Assembly (NCBI GenBank): GCA_964549495.1
Contig: CAZJWJ010000023.1
Coordinates: forward strand, 1-61,749
From: JACKBJ01 sp964549495
Lineage (GTDB): Bacteria; Chloroflexota; Anaerolineae; Epilineales; Epilineaceae
Reading direction: 5' to 3'
DNA length: 61,749 nt
The translations under genes were made by a program, and so were the position numbers. Below the pieces are notes generated by a model. It searched no databases. It had not been told where the DNA came from and saw only the letters and a list, made by a program, of their open reading frames with translations. Every line of letters begins with the position of its first letter. Position 1 is the stretch's first letter. Shown here piece by piece: positions 25,505 through 34,860 of this stretch.

Positions 25505-26449
25505 TTAGCGGCTTTCCGCTTCGGAGGCGGGCGCTTCGAGCTCGGTGGGCGTGACGAAGCCCGCGTCGATGACCTGGAAGTCTGCCATCCTGCGATCGAA
25601 ACAGATCACGTCGATCGCGACGTTGGCATCATTGATGTTGGCGTTCTGCATCGGTCGCCAGTAATAGACCCACCACGTCCCGGTGTCGTTTTCATTGTTC
25701 TGGTCCGTCCAGAGCTGGTAGCGACCCCCACGATGGCCTTCGTCGATGTCGAACCACCAGCCATGCCCACCGATGGTGCAGACATGCGTGGTGAGCGACA
25801 CCTTCGTATCATGCTGCGCATAGCCGAATGAGGGGAGCTGCAACCAGCGCTTGACGATGATCGGCCACGTCCCACCCATGGATAGGTTGCCGCCGAAGGT
25901 CGTCGTCCCGCCCAGGTTGAGGCCGTTGACCGTGGCCCCGTCCACCAGCGTACCGGCGGTACTGGCCGAGTCGGCCGCAGTTGCGCGCATGGCCCAGGGC
26001 TGTGCATGCAAGCGTTGGCGCGGGATCAGCTCGGAATCCGTGCCCACGGTCACGCCGACAAAGAGGTTCGGATGGTCGGTGAAGAGGGAGGCCGGCATGG
26101 CGGTCGCGTCACCGAGGACGACGTTGAACATGCCGTCTCGTACGGGTGTCGCGTTGAAGGACTCCGTGTGCAAGGCCGTGCCACCGGTCGGATCGCCATA
26201 GATGCGAATCGTGAGGTTTCGGTCGCCCGTCACCAGGCTGCCATCTGGATTGCGCAACACACCTTGGTAACTGAAGCTGGAAGGGATGTCTGCGTTGAGG
26301 GCGTCCACCGAGTCCAGGCTGGATGCCCGATCGGTGCTAGTGCTCGGCGCTACGGGATCGGCACGTAGCCCATCGCTCAAGGCGACGAACAACGCACTCA
26401 AGGCGAATAGCATGGCGGTCACGGAGAAGACCTCGGATCGACGCGACAT
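25505..26449 (-). CDS. Secreted protein with phage tail-fibre-like N-domain
   Basis: The 314-residue protein has a signal peptide. A domain then opens with 'FSYQGVLRNPDGSLVTG', continues 'LTIRIYGDPTGGTALHTESF' and 'GMFNVVLGD', and ends 'ELIPRQRLHAQPWAMRA'. This is a well-known bacterial secreted module found ahead of tail-fibre or collagen-like parts. A short Gly/Thr repeat zone follows, then a C-terminal domain with several Trp residues and two Cys. ATG 26449 follows AGGAG. It is the first gene of the operon continuing with the 999- and 297-residue secreted proteins; the gap to the next start is 11 bp. The role is probably adhesive or structural (inference). Confidence 0.75.
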   Translation of the reverse strand: MSRRSEVFSVTAMLFALSALFVALSDGLRADPVAPSTSTDRASSLDSVDALNADIPSSFSYQGVLRNPDGSLVTGDRNLTIRIYGDPTGGTALHTESFNATPVRDGMFNVVLGDATAMPASLFTDHPNLFVGVTVGTDSELIPRQRLHAQPWAMRATAADSASTAGTLVDGATVNGLNLGGTTTFGGNLSMGGTWPIIVKRWLQLPSFGYAQHDTKVSLTTHVCTIGGHGWWFDIDEGHRGGRYQLWTDQNNENDTGTWWVYYWRPMQNANINDANVAIDVICFDRRMADFQVIDAGFVTPTELEAPASEAESR

Positions 26450-26684
26450 GTGGAGTGGCTCCTGTTTGCACTCTTGCCCGAGGTGGCGGCTCCCTTGGTA
26501 GCCACCTCGGTTTGGCGGTCGCTCGAGCGGCAGCTTGCGGAGAGTAGCACCGCCCCTCGGAACGGTACAGCACCGTCACGTTCGACGATTGCGCCGCTCG
26601 AGGCACCACGCTAGACTGCGCATCGGCCGGGTCGCGCTCGTCCGGGCGAATTCGCAGTTCGAGCGCAATGAGCAGGCCGCAAGC

Positions 26685-29600
26685 ATGATCACCCCACCGC
26701 GCCCTGACCTATCCGACAGGGCGCGCCCGCCAGCCCGCGGAGCATCTGCCATCGACGCCCGCATCCTGCCGCTTTCCAATCCCGGACTCGCCCGGCGCCT
26801 GGCGCCGCGGCTGCTGCCCGGCCTGATCCTGCTCCTGCTACCGCTCTTGGTGCTATGGCCGGTGACCTTCGGCGGGCTGAGCCTGGTGCCCTACGATGCC
26901 CTGCTGGGCGACCCGGTCTATGCCGAGGCCTTGCGAGCGGCGGGCCTGAGCGGCACGCAGAACGGGCTGGTGGCCGATCTGGTCTACCAGAACGTGGTCT
27001 GGAAGCAGTTCTGGGTCGAGAGCCTTCGGTCGGGCCAGATCCCGCTGTGGAATCCCTTCTTGGCCGGCGGCATGCCCTTCCTGGCCGCCGGCCAACATTC
27101 GGGCCTCTATCCCCAGAGCCTGCTCTTCCTCCTGATCGAGCCGGCGCGGGCCTACGGCTGGAACGCCTGGCTCTCGCTCTGGTTGGCCGGCCTGGCCATG
27201 TACGGCCTGGGCCGCACCATCGGCCTGCGGCGTGGCGCCAGCCTGGCCATGGGCGCCGGCTGGCAGCTCTCGAGCCTCTTCGTGGTCAACGCCGTCTTCC
27301 CCATGATCCAGTCGGCCATGACCTGGCTGCCCTTGATCCTGGCAGCTTGCCTGGCGATCACCCGGCGGCTGGAATCGGAGGAAGAGGCGGATGGCTGGCT
27401 GCCCCGCGGCCAGGCCACGCTCTGGCTGCTGGCGCTGGCCGCGGCCACCGCCCTGGCCGGCCTGGCCGGCCACCCCGAGGTGCTCATCCAGTCGGCCCTG
27501 GTGGCCGCGGCCTTCTGCCTGTGGCGCTTGGCCCTGCTCTGGCGCTCGAGGGGCTGGCGCGCCGCACTGCGGGCCGGCAGCTGGCTGGCCACCGCGGCCG
27601 TCGCCGGCGCCCTGGTGGCCGCCATCCAGCTAGTCCCCCTCTACGAATTGGGTCAGGCCAACTGGCGCGGCGGCGCGGCCAGCTACGAGGAGACCGTGGC
27701 CAACGCCTTCGGCATCCGCCAGGCCATCACCTTCCTGATGCCCGACTTCTACGGCAACCCGGCCCATCATCGCGTGCCCGGAGTCGGCGGCGGCGCGGCG
27801 ACGACCCTCGAGGACGGCGCCGTCTGGGGTCTGGGTTGGGGCGCCCGAAATTATGTCGAGTCGGCGGCCTACCTGGGCTGGTTGCTCTTGCTCTTGGTCC
27901 CGGTCGGCCTGCTGGCCGGCCGCCGCCGGCGGGAAGCCTGGTTCTTCGGCGGCTTGGCCCTGGTGGCGGCCAGCTTCGTCTTCGGGCTGCCCAGCTACCG
28001 CCTGCTCTTCTTCGGAATCCCGGGCATCGACCAGCTGCGCACGCCCTTCCGCTGGATCTTCCCCCTCGATCTGGCCCTGGTGGTGCTGGCCGGCATCGGT
28101 CTGGACCACCTCTCGAGCGCCGCGCGGGAGGGAAGCCGGGAAGCCGGCCGTGACTGGGCCCGCCGGATCGCGATCATCCTGGGCGGGCTGGCCACCGCCC
28201 TGGGCGGCTTGACCGGACTGTCCCTGATCCTGGCCTGGATCCGGCCCGAACGCTGGGTCGAGCTGGTCGAAGCGGCCTTCGAGGCCTTGCCTTGCGGCGA
28301 GGGTCCCTGCGCGCTGGACGCGGCGCTGGAGCGCTTCGGTTCGGCCGCGGTGCTGGCCGACTACCAGTTCTGGAACCTGGCCCACCTGGCGGTCTTCCTG
28401 ACGCTCTCCGGCATCCTGCTCTTGCTCCTGGCCCGGCCCGGCCACGACCGCTCGTCCGCACTGCGCGCCAGACTGGCCTCTAGCCTGGCCTTGGCCTTGA
28501 TCGCGCTCGACCTGGTCTTGATCGGCTTCGGCTTCAACCCGGCCGTCGACCCGGAGCTGGCCGAGGTCGAGCCGCCCATCGTGCGGCAGCTCTCCGAATT
28601 GGTCGAGGCCAAGTGGGGGCGGGTCAGCGCGCTGGGACCCTCCAAGATGCTCTGGCCGAACAGTGCCATGCGATCCGGCATCCCCGACCTGCGGGCCTAC
28701 GACTCCATCCTGCCGCGCTGGACGGTCGAGACCCTGGACCGAGTCGAGGACCAGGACGGGATGCTGGCCCACAACCGCATCGACAACCTGCGCGAGGCCG
28801 AGCGCCTGGCCCATCCGGTCCTGCGCGCGCTGGGCCTGCGCTACCTGCTAGCCGACCGGCCGGTCGACGTCGACGGGCTGGAGCTGGTGGCCCGAGAGGA
28901 CGACATCCGGCTCTACGAGAGCACGCGGGCCCAGGCCCGCGCCTGGGTGGTCGAGGACGTGCTGGTGCTCGAGGATCGCCGCGCCTTGCTGGACGCCCTG
29001 GGCGACTTCGACCCCGAGGCGCAGGTGCTGATCGAGGAGGCGCCCGATCGCTCGATCTGGCGCGACATGCCGGCCGGCCGCGACAATCCCTCGGGCACGA
29101 CCCGCGTCCGCCGCGACCTCGAGAGCCTGACCGAGTTGCAGGTCGAGGTCTACGGCGCCCCTTCCGGCGGCATGCTGGTGCTCTCGGAGGCCTGGTTCCC
29201 CGGCTGGCGGGCCTGGGTCGAGACCGGCGGCGGGGCCGAGCGGGTCGAGACGGAGGTGCCGGTCTACCGCGCCGACGGCATGCTGCGCGCCGTGCCGGTG
29301 CCGCCGGGCTACTCGGTGGTCCGCCTGCGCTACTTCCCGATGTCGATCAAGCTGGGGCTCTACGGCAGCTTCCTGGGCATCATCCTGCTCATCCTGGCCG
29401 CGGCCTACGCGCTCTGGACCCGCTTCGTGCGCATCGACGACCGCGACGAGCTGGGCCGCATCGCCATCAACAGCGCCGGGCCCATCGCGGCCAACCTGCT
29501 CAACAAGCTGCTGCTCTTCGTCTTCGCCATGCTCACGCTGCGCGTGCTCGGACCCCGTGCGGCCGGCGAGTACTACGTGGCGGTGACCATCATCGGCTTC

Positions 29601-30944
29601 GCCGACATCCTGACGAACTTCGGCTTGAACCTGCTGACCACCCGCGAGGTGGCGCGCCAGCCCGAGACGGCCGGCCAGTACCTCAGCCAGACCATCGTCC
29701 TGCGCTTGATCCTGTGGATCGTCATGCTGCCGATCCTGGGTGGTTACCTAGCCTATCGGGCCGGCGCCTTCGGCAGCGGCGCCGGCAACCCGATCAGCCC
29801 GGAAGGCGTGCAGGCGGTGGCGCTCCTGGCGGTCAGCTTGATCCCGGCCAACCTCAACACCGCCATCTCGAGCATCTTCCAGGCCCGCGAGCGCATGGTC
29901 CTGCCGGCGGCGGTGACCATCGTCTCGACCCTGTCCACGGTCTCGCTGGGCGCGCTGGTGCTCCTGGCTGGCTACGGCTTCGTCGGCCTGGCGGCCGTCT
30001 CGATCGTCACCAACCTGATCACCTTCGCCATCCTCTTGGCCCTGGCCGCGCGCGACGGGATCCGGCCCGAGATGCGCATCCGCCCGGCCTTCATCTGGGG
30101 CATGGTCGGCTTGTCGCTGCCCCTGATGCTCAACCACCTCCTGCAGACGGTCTTCTTCAAGATCGACGTCCTGCTGCTCGACCAGCTGCTCCTGCGCGAC
30201 GGCAGCACGGTGGTCGGCTGGTACCAGGCGGCCTACAAATGGGTCGACGCGCTCTTGATCCTGCCGGCTTTCTTCACCATGGCCCTCTTCCCCATGCTCA
30301 GCCGGCGCGCGGCCGACGACCCCTCCGGCTTCCGGCGGGCCTACACGACCGCACTGCGCTGGCTGGTGACCTTGGCCCTGCCGGTGGCGGTGGTCACGAC
30401 CTTCCTGGCCGATGGCCTGGTCTGGGCCCTGGCCGGCAGCGAATACGTACCGCAAGGGGGTACGGCGCTGAAGGTAATGATCTGGTTCCTGCCCTTCTCC
30501 TTCGCCAACGGCCTTACGCAGTACGTGCTGATCGCGATGAACCGCCAGCGCTGGATCACCTTCAGCTTCGTCATCGCCGTGCTCTTCAACCTGTTGGCCA
30601 ACTGGCTGGTCATCCCGGGGCACGACTTCGGCTGGTTGGTCATCCCGGCCTACAGCTACATCGGGGCGGCGGTGGTGACGATCCTCTCGGAGTTGGTGCT
30701 GCGGATCCCCTTTGGTTGGGGTCTCCGGGACGTCGGCGCGCCACCGCTGTTGGTGCTGGTCTGGCGGCCGGCCCTCGCCGCCAGCGTGGCGGCCGGCATC
30801 CTGGCCGGCAGCCTGGAGCTGGGTGCGGCCCAATGGCTGGGCTTCGCGCTGGCGGTGCCGGCCTACGGGCTGGTCCTCGGCCTGGTCGGCGGCGTGACGG
30901 AGGACGACCGGGCGATCCTGGCGCGGTTGATGCCCAGTCGGTAG
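26685..30944 (+). CDS. YfhO-like membrane protein fused to a polysaccharide flippase
   Basis: The 1419-residue protein joins two membrane modules. Residues about 30-915 are YfhO-like: many hydrophobic helices, the early 'LWNPFLAGGMPFLA' motif, a periplasmic-type C-terminal part with 'VLSEAWFPGWRAWV', and a closing helix. From about 924, 'RIAINSAGPIAANLLNKLL' opens a second module with 12-14 helices of the Wzx/MATE-like oligosaccharide flippase family ('LRVLGPRAAGEYYVA', 'FKIDVLLLDQLL'). YfhO-family proteins act in glycosylation of cell-wall polymers, and flippases move lipid-linked glycans, so the fusion suggests glycan export coupled to modification (inference). ATG 26685 is chosen because the hydrophobic region follows soon; its ribosome binding site is weak. 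Confidence 0.88.
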   Translation: MITPPRPDLSDRARPPARGASAIDARILPLSNPGLARRLAPRLLPGLILLLLPLLVLWPVTFGGLSLVPYDALLGDPVYAEALRAAGLSGTQNGLVADLVYQNVVWKQFWVESLRSGQIPLWNPFLAGGMPFLAAGQHSGLYPQSLLFLLIEPARAYGWNAWLSLWLAGLAMYGLGRTIGLRRGASLAMGAGWQLSSLFVVNAVFPMIQSAMTWLPLILAACLAITRRLESEEEADGWLPRGQATLWLLALAAATALAGLAGHPEVLIQSALVAAAFCLWRLALLWRSRGWRAALRAGSWLATAAVAGALVAAIQLVPLYELGQANWRGGAASYEETVANAFGIRQAITFLMPDFYGNPAHHRVPGVGGGAATTLEDGAVWGLGWGARNYVESAAYLGWLLLLLVPVGLLAGRRRREAWFFGGLALVAASFVFGLPSYRLLFFGIPGIDQLRTPFRWIFPLDLALVVLAGIGLDHLSSAAREGSREAGRDWARRIAIILGGLATALGGLTGLSLILAWIRPERWVELVEAAFEALPCGEGPCALDAALERFGSAAVLADYQFWNLAHLAVFLTLSGILLLLLARPGHDRSSALRARLASSLALALIALDLVLIGFGFNPAVDPELAEVEPPIVRQLSELVEAKWGRVSALGPSKMLWPNSAMRSGIPDLRAYDSILPRWTVETLDRVEDQDGMLAHNRIDNLREAERLAHPVLRALGLRYLLADRPVDVDGLELVAREDDIRLYESTRAQARAWVVEDVLVLEDRRALLDALGDFDPEAQVLIEEAPDRSIWRDMPAGRDNPSGTTRVRRDLESLTELQVEVYGAPSGGMLVLSEAWFPGWRAWVETGGGAERVETEVPVYRADGMLRAVPVPPGYSVVRLRYFPMSIKLGLYGSFLGIILLILAAAYALWTRFVRIDDRDELGRIAINSAGPIAANLLNKLLLFVFAMLTLRVLGPRAAGEYYVAVTIIGFADILTNFGLNLLTTREVARQPETAGQYLSQTIVLRLILWIVMLPILGGYLAYRAGAFGSGAGNPISPEGVQAVALLAVSLIPANLNTAISSIFQARERMVLPAAVTIVSTLSTVSLGALVLLAGYGFVGLAAVSIVTNLITFAILLALAARDGIRPEMRIRPAFIWGMVGLSLPLMLNHLLQTVFFKIDVLLLDQLLLRDGSTVVGWYQAAYKWVDALLILPAFFTMALFPMLSRRAADDPSGFRRAYTTALRWLVTLALPVAVVTTFLADGLVWALAGSEYVPQGGTALKVMIWFLPFSFANGLTQYVLIAMNRQRWITFSFVIAVLFNLLANWLVIPGHDFGWLVIPAYSYIGAAVVTILSELVLRIPFGWGLRDVGAPPLLVLVWRPALAASVAAGILAGSLELGAAQWLGFALAVPAYGLVLGLVGGVTEDDRAILARLMPSR

Positions 30945-31047
30945 GGCGTTTCGGGGGCCGGCGAGGCGATGATATGATGAGCGCGCGTCCGGGATGGGCC
31001 CGGGCGGATCGGAGGAATCCGATGGGCATGAAGGGAGCTGTGCAAGC

Positions 31048-31293
31048 ATGAAGGTTCGATTGGAGTACTGCGGCGCTTGAGGCTACCTACCCCGTGCCGT
31101 CCGTGTGACGGATGAGGTGTTGAGCGTGGGCCGGCTGGGTCATGCGATCGACGAGTGGACGCTGATCCCTTCCAAGGGCGGCGTCTTCGAGCTCGAGATC
31201 GATGGCGAGCTGGTCTACTCGAAGAAGGAAACCGGACGCCATGCCGAGGAGGGTGAGATCCTCGCGATGTTCGAGGCTCGCGTTCCTGGTTGA
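31048..31293 (+). CDS. SelW-like (Rdx family) selenoprotein, UGA at codon 11
   Basis: From ATG 31048 the frame reads 'MKVRLEYCGA', then TGA at 31078-31080, then 'GYLPRAVRVTDEVL'. The continuation holds 'WTLIPSKGGVFELEIDGELV' and 'YSKKETGRHAEEGEI', and stops at 31291-31293. With TGA read as selenocysteine the protein has 81 residues and a CxxU redox motif at 8-11, followed by the classical SelW/SelT/SelH family body. Standard gene calling would start at GTG 31105 and lose the active site. GGGAG lies 10 nt before the ATG. A hairpin 24 nt after the UGA fits a bSECIS. The window also carries selC. Likely role: thioredoxin-fold redox protein; substrate unknown. Confidence 0.88.
31098..31114 (+). 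promoter_or_regulatory. Putative bacterial SECIS hairpin
   Basis: CGTCCGT (31098-31104), loop GTG, ACGGATG (31108-31114) gives a 7-bp stem with one G-U pair. The first loop G is 24 nt after the UGA codon, inside the range known for bSECIS elements, which need a G early in the loop. It would be bound by SelB. Confidence 0.65.
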
Positions 31294-31325
31294 TCTGACT
31301 CCCGCAAGCTGAAGTCAACGAAGAG

Positions 31326-31373
31326 AGCCCTGTCGGCTGACGTGAGAGCGTCGAGTTCGGCAGGGCTTTGTTG
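31326..31373 (+). terminator. Terminator after the selenoprotein gene
   Basis: AGCCCTG (31326-31332) pairs with CAGGGCT (31361-31367), extended inward by a few weaker pairs and followed by TTGTTGT. It lies 33 bp after the stop codon. Confidence 0.7.
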
Positions 31374-31566
31374 TGGCTTGCAGGAGTTCGGGACGACGTT
31401 GGCGAAGGCGGGCGGTGGTCGCGGGGCGGGAGGGGAAAGCGAGAAGTTGGGGAGGAAGGAGATTCGGGAACGGGTGAAGGCGGGCGGGTTGTCCAGGATT
31501 GGGGGAGGAAGGCGTCACCAGGGGTGAAGGCTCGGACGCGGATGGGACGAGAGTGAGGTTGGGTCG

Positions 31567-34500
31567 ATGAACAGAGGGGTGGAGCGGGAGGGGCTGGGGC
31601 GGGAGCTCGAGGCGGAGCTGCGGAAGGCGGGGGTGGGGGATCTGCGCTTCGATCGGCTGGCGCGGGTGCTGTACAGCAGCGATGCGAGCTCCTTTCAGGT
31701 CGAGCCGCTGGGGGTGGCTTGTCCGCGGGATGCGGACGAGGTGGCGGCGGTGGTCGGTGTCTGCGGGAGGCTGGGAGTGCCGATTTCGGCGCGGGCCGGG
31801 GGGACCGGGCTGGCGGGGCAGGCGCTCGGGGACGGGCTGGTGCTGGATACGGCGCGGCACATGCGAGGGCTGGTGATCAGCGGGGATGGGCGGCGGGCGA
31901 TCGCCGAGCCGGGGGTGGTGCTGGATCGGCTGAATCGAGAGGCGGCAAAGCGCGGGCTGAGGTTCGGGCCGGATCCGGCGTCCTCGGATCGGGCTTGCGT
32001 GGGCGGGGTGGTGGCCACGAATGCGACCGGGGCGCGCTCGGTGAAGCAGGGGATGGCCTCGGATCATCTGAAGGCGGCCGAGGCGGTCTTGTCGGACGGA
32101 TCGCGGGTGGACATGCGCCAGCGCTTCCCCTCGGAGCTCGAGGTGGGGTTGGAGCGCGGGGGTCGGGAGGCGGCGGCCCATCTGGCGGTCGCTCGGATCC
32201 TGCGGGAGGGGGTCGAGGACATTCGGCGGGACTTTCCGCGCTACTGGCGGCGGGCCGGCGGCTACAACCTGGACCGGGTGGTGCAGAGGGCATTGGGTAG
32301 CGATGTGCTGCCCTGGTGGCAGGAGCGGCCGATGGCCAAGTGGAGCTTCCGCTTCACGTTTCGGTCGCGCACATCGATCCGGGTGGACTCGGAGAGACCC
32401 GAGGCGACCCGCGTCACCGAGCTGCCATTGGATGACCTGATCCCGGGGCCGATCAACCTGGCCGATCTCTTGGCCGGCAGCGAGGGCAGCCTGGCCATCG
32501 CGACCTCCCTGGAGCTGGGACTGGTGCCCCTGCCCGGAGCGCGAGGGCTGCTGATCTTGGCCTTCGACAGCTTGGCCGAGGCCCTCGAGGCGGTGCCGGT
32601 GCTCTTGGAGAGCCGGCCGAGCGCGATCGAGCTGGTCGATCGGAGCTTGCTGCAGCTGGCTCGGCAGGCACCGGGCCATGCCCGGGATCTGAGCTGGATC
32701 GAAGGGGATCCGGCGGCCCTGTTGATCGTGGAGCAGGAGGGCGGCAGCGAGGCGCATGTGGCGGGCTTGCTGCGGGGGACGCGGGCCAAGGCGGAGAAGG
32801 CCGGGATTCGAGGCTCGGCTCGCTTGGCCCTGCGGCCCGAGGATCAGGCTCGGGTTTGGCGGGCAAGAAAGGCCGGCCTGGGCCTCTTGGCTCGGCGACG
32901 AGGGGATCACAAGCCGGTGGCGGGCATCGAGGATACCGCGGTCCCGCCGGAGCGCTTGGCAGGCTACATGGCGGAGGTGGGGGCGCTGCTGCGCGAATTG
33001 GCCGTCGAGGCCAGCTTCTACGCGCACGCCTCGGCCGGCTGCATCCACGTGAGGCCGATCCTGAACCTGAAGACGGCCCGGGGGGTCTCGACGCTCGACC
33101 ACCTGAGCGAGGCGGTCTTCGAGTTGGTCCTGAAGCATGGCGGCGTGCCCAGCAGCGAGCACGGCGACGGCTTGGCGCGCAGCGGCTTCAACGCGCGGCT
33201 CTTCGGGCCGGCGGTCTACGGGATGTTCAAGGACATCAAGCGCGCCTTCGACCCGGAGCGGATCTTGAACCCGGGCAAGGTGGTCGGGCCCTTGCCCAGC
33301 GCCGAGCAGCTGCGCTACGGGCCGGGCTATCGGGCGGTCTCGCCGCCCTCGCAGCTGGCCTACCCCTTGGATGGCGATCTGGCCCACGCGGTGGAGCAGT
33401 GCAGCGGGATCGGCGTCTGCCGCAAGCTGGACGTGGGCGCCATGTGCCCCAGCTACATGCTCACGCTCGAGGAGCGAGACAGCACCCGCGGGCGGGCCAA
33501 CGCCTTGCGCGCGGCGCTGGACGGCCGGCTTCCGGATGGCGGACTGGCCGGCGACGCGGTCCACCAGGCCATGGACCTGTGCATCGGCTGCAAGGCCTGC
33601 AAGACCGAATGTCCGGCCGGCGTGGACATGGCCCGGCTCGAGATCGAGACCAAGGCGGCGAGGGGTGCGGCTCGGGGATTCCCGCTCCGAGCGCATGTCT
33701 TCGCCCGCATCCACACCATCGATCGCCTCCTGTCCCGAGCGCCGAGACTCGCCAACCGCCTACTGGCCAGTCGCGCGTCCCGGGCCCTCGCGCCCAGGCT
33801 GGGCATCCACCCCGACCGCCGCCTTCCAGGCCTCGCAGTCCAGACCCTCGACCGGTGGTGGGGAGAGCAACGATCGCCACAGTCCAAACGCTCGGACACC
33901 GGGTCCAGCCGCAGGCTCGTCCTCTTCGCCGATACCTTCACCACCTTCCACGAGCCGGAGATCGGACAGGCGGTCGTCCAACTCGCCCGGACGGCGGGCT
34001 ACCGCGTCGAGATCCCCGCGAGGCGACGTTGCTGCGGCCGGCCGGCGCTATCGCAGGGCCTGGTCGACCTGGCCCGGCGCGATCTGCGGGCCAACCTGGC
34101 CCTGCTCGCGCCCCATGCCCGGGCCGGCCGGCCCATCCTGGTGCCCGAGCCCAGCTGCGCCTCGGTCTTCCGCGACGAGCTGCCCGACCTGCTGACGGGG
34201 GCCGGCGAGCGGGACGACGCCCTCCGGCTGTCCGAGGCCGTGCTGACGGTGGAGGAGTGGTTGGCCGGGCTGCCGGCCGGCGCGCTCGAGCTGCGACCGG
34301 GTCCGCAGCGGGCGCTCCTCCACGTCCACTGCCACCAGCGTGCGCTCGTCGGCATCCAGCCCACCCTGGACGCGCTGGCCCTGATCCCGAGCCTGAGGGT
34401 GGAAGAGCCCGATGCCGGCTGCTGTGGGATGGCCGGCGCGTTCGGGTACGAGCTGGAACACCGCGATGCCTCGCTGGCCATGGGCCGCCGCAAGCTCGCC

Positions 34501-34662
34501 CCTGCCATCGAAGCCCTCGACCCTCGGGTGCCCATCCTGGCCCCGGGTACCAGCTGCCGCCACCAGGTCGCCGATCTCACCGGCCGGCGCGCCCTCCACC
34601 CCGTCCAGCTCCTGGCCGGCCAGCTGGAGTCGCCGGCCCGCCGATCGAGTCCAAACGGTTGA
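31567..34662 (+). CDS. FAD-linked oxidase fused to Fe-S/CCG domain (glycolate or D-lactate dehydrogenase type)
   Basis: The 1031-residue protein combines a GlcD/DLD-like flavoprotein with a GlcF-like iron-sulfur part. Residues about 55-270 are the FAD-binding module with 'SARAGGTGLAGQALGDGLVL'; the substrate cap follows to about 575, ending in the C-terminal signature 'HGDGLARSGFN'. Two cysteine clusters follow: 'CSGIGVCRKLDVGAMCP' near 613 and 'CIGCKACKTECP' near 672. Then come two CCG motifs, 'RRCCGRPA' near 820 and 'DAGCCGMAG' near 949, as in heterodisulfide-reductase-like subunits. Such fusions oxidise 2-hydroxyacids and pass electrons to quinone or another acceptor at the membrane. The gene stands alone; ATG 31567 has only a weak ribosome binding site. 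Confidence 0.9.
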   Translation: MNRGVEREGLGRELEAELRKAGVGDLRFDRLARVLYSSDASSFQVEPLGVACPRDADEVAAVVGVCGRLGVPISARAGGTGLAGQALGDGLVLDTARHMRGLVISGDGRRAIAEPGVVLDRLNREAAKRGLRFGPDPASSDRACVGGVVATNATGARSVKQGMASDHLKAAEAVLSDGSRVDMRQRFPSELEVGLERGGREAAAHLAVARILREGVEDIRRDFPRYWRRAGGYNLDRVVQRALGSDVLPWWQERPMAKWSFRFTFRSRTSIRVDSERPEATRVTELPLDDLIPGPINLADLLAGSEGSLAIATSLELGLVPLPGARGLLILAFDSLAEALEAVPVLLESRPSAIELVDRSLLQLARQAPGHARDLSWIEGDPAALLIVEQEGGSEAHVAGLLRGTRAKAEKAGIRGSARLALRPEDQARVWRARKAGLGLLARRRGDHKPVAGIEDTAVPPERLAGYMAEVGALLRELAVEASFYAHASAGCIHVRPILNLKTARGVSTLDHLSEAVFELVLKHGGVPSSEHGDGLARSGFNARLFGPAVYGMFKDIKRAFDPERILNPGKVVGPLPSAEQLRYGPGYRAVSPPSQLAYPLDGDLAHAVEQCSGIGVCRKLDVGAMCPSYMLTLEERDSTRGRANALRAALDGRLPDGGLAGDAVHQAMDLCIGCKACKTECPAGVDMARLEIETKAARGAARGFPLRAHVFARIHTIDRLLSRAPRLANRLLASRASRALAPRLGIHPDRRLPGLAVQTLDRWWGEQRSPQSKRSDTGSSRRLVLFADTFTTFHEPEIGQAVVQLARTAGYRVEIPARRRCCGRPALSQGLVDLARRDLRANLALLAPHARAGRPILVPEPSCASVFRDELPDLLTGAGERDDALRLSEAVLTVEEWLAGLPAGALELRPGPQRALLHVHCHQRALVGIQPTLDALALIPSLRVEEPDAGCCGMAGAFGYELEHRDASLAMGRRKLAPAIEALDPRVPILAPGTSCRHQVADLTGRRALHPVQLLAGQLESPARRSSPNG

Positions 34663-34860
34663 CGCTAGAGGCTCGGCCAGGCGCCGCGCGCATGGCGAGC
34701 CGAGACTCGCTCAAACCGGCCACATTCCGTTGACATGCTTCCTGCCTGGCCTTATGCTCGAAGGGTGGGCACTGGGCAATCGGCCCATCGCGGCCACCTG
34801 GCGGCCCCAGCGCGACTCCAGTCGCGCGACCAAGCGGAAAGCGAGGCCAGGCAGCTCCAG

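Noticed and set aside
31105..31293. A 62-residue protein starting at GTG 31105
   Set aside because: It is the tail of the SelW-like selenoprotein; the conserved N-terminus and redox motif lie upstream, before and at the UGA.
31315..33714. A 799-codon minus-strand open frame
   Set aside because: It is antisense to the FAD/Fe-S protein, which has unmistakable FAD, cysteine and CCG motifs; the antisense product shows none.
34660..34675. A single CGCTAGA resembling the chaperone repeat unit
   Set aside because: It is one isolated unit with no second copy 11 bp away and no -10 hexamer at the right distance.
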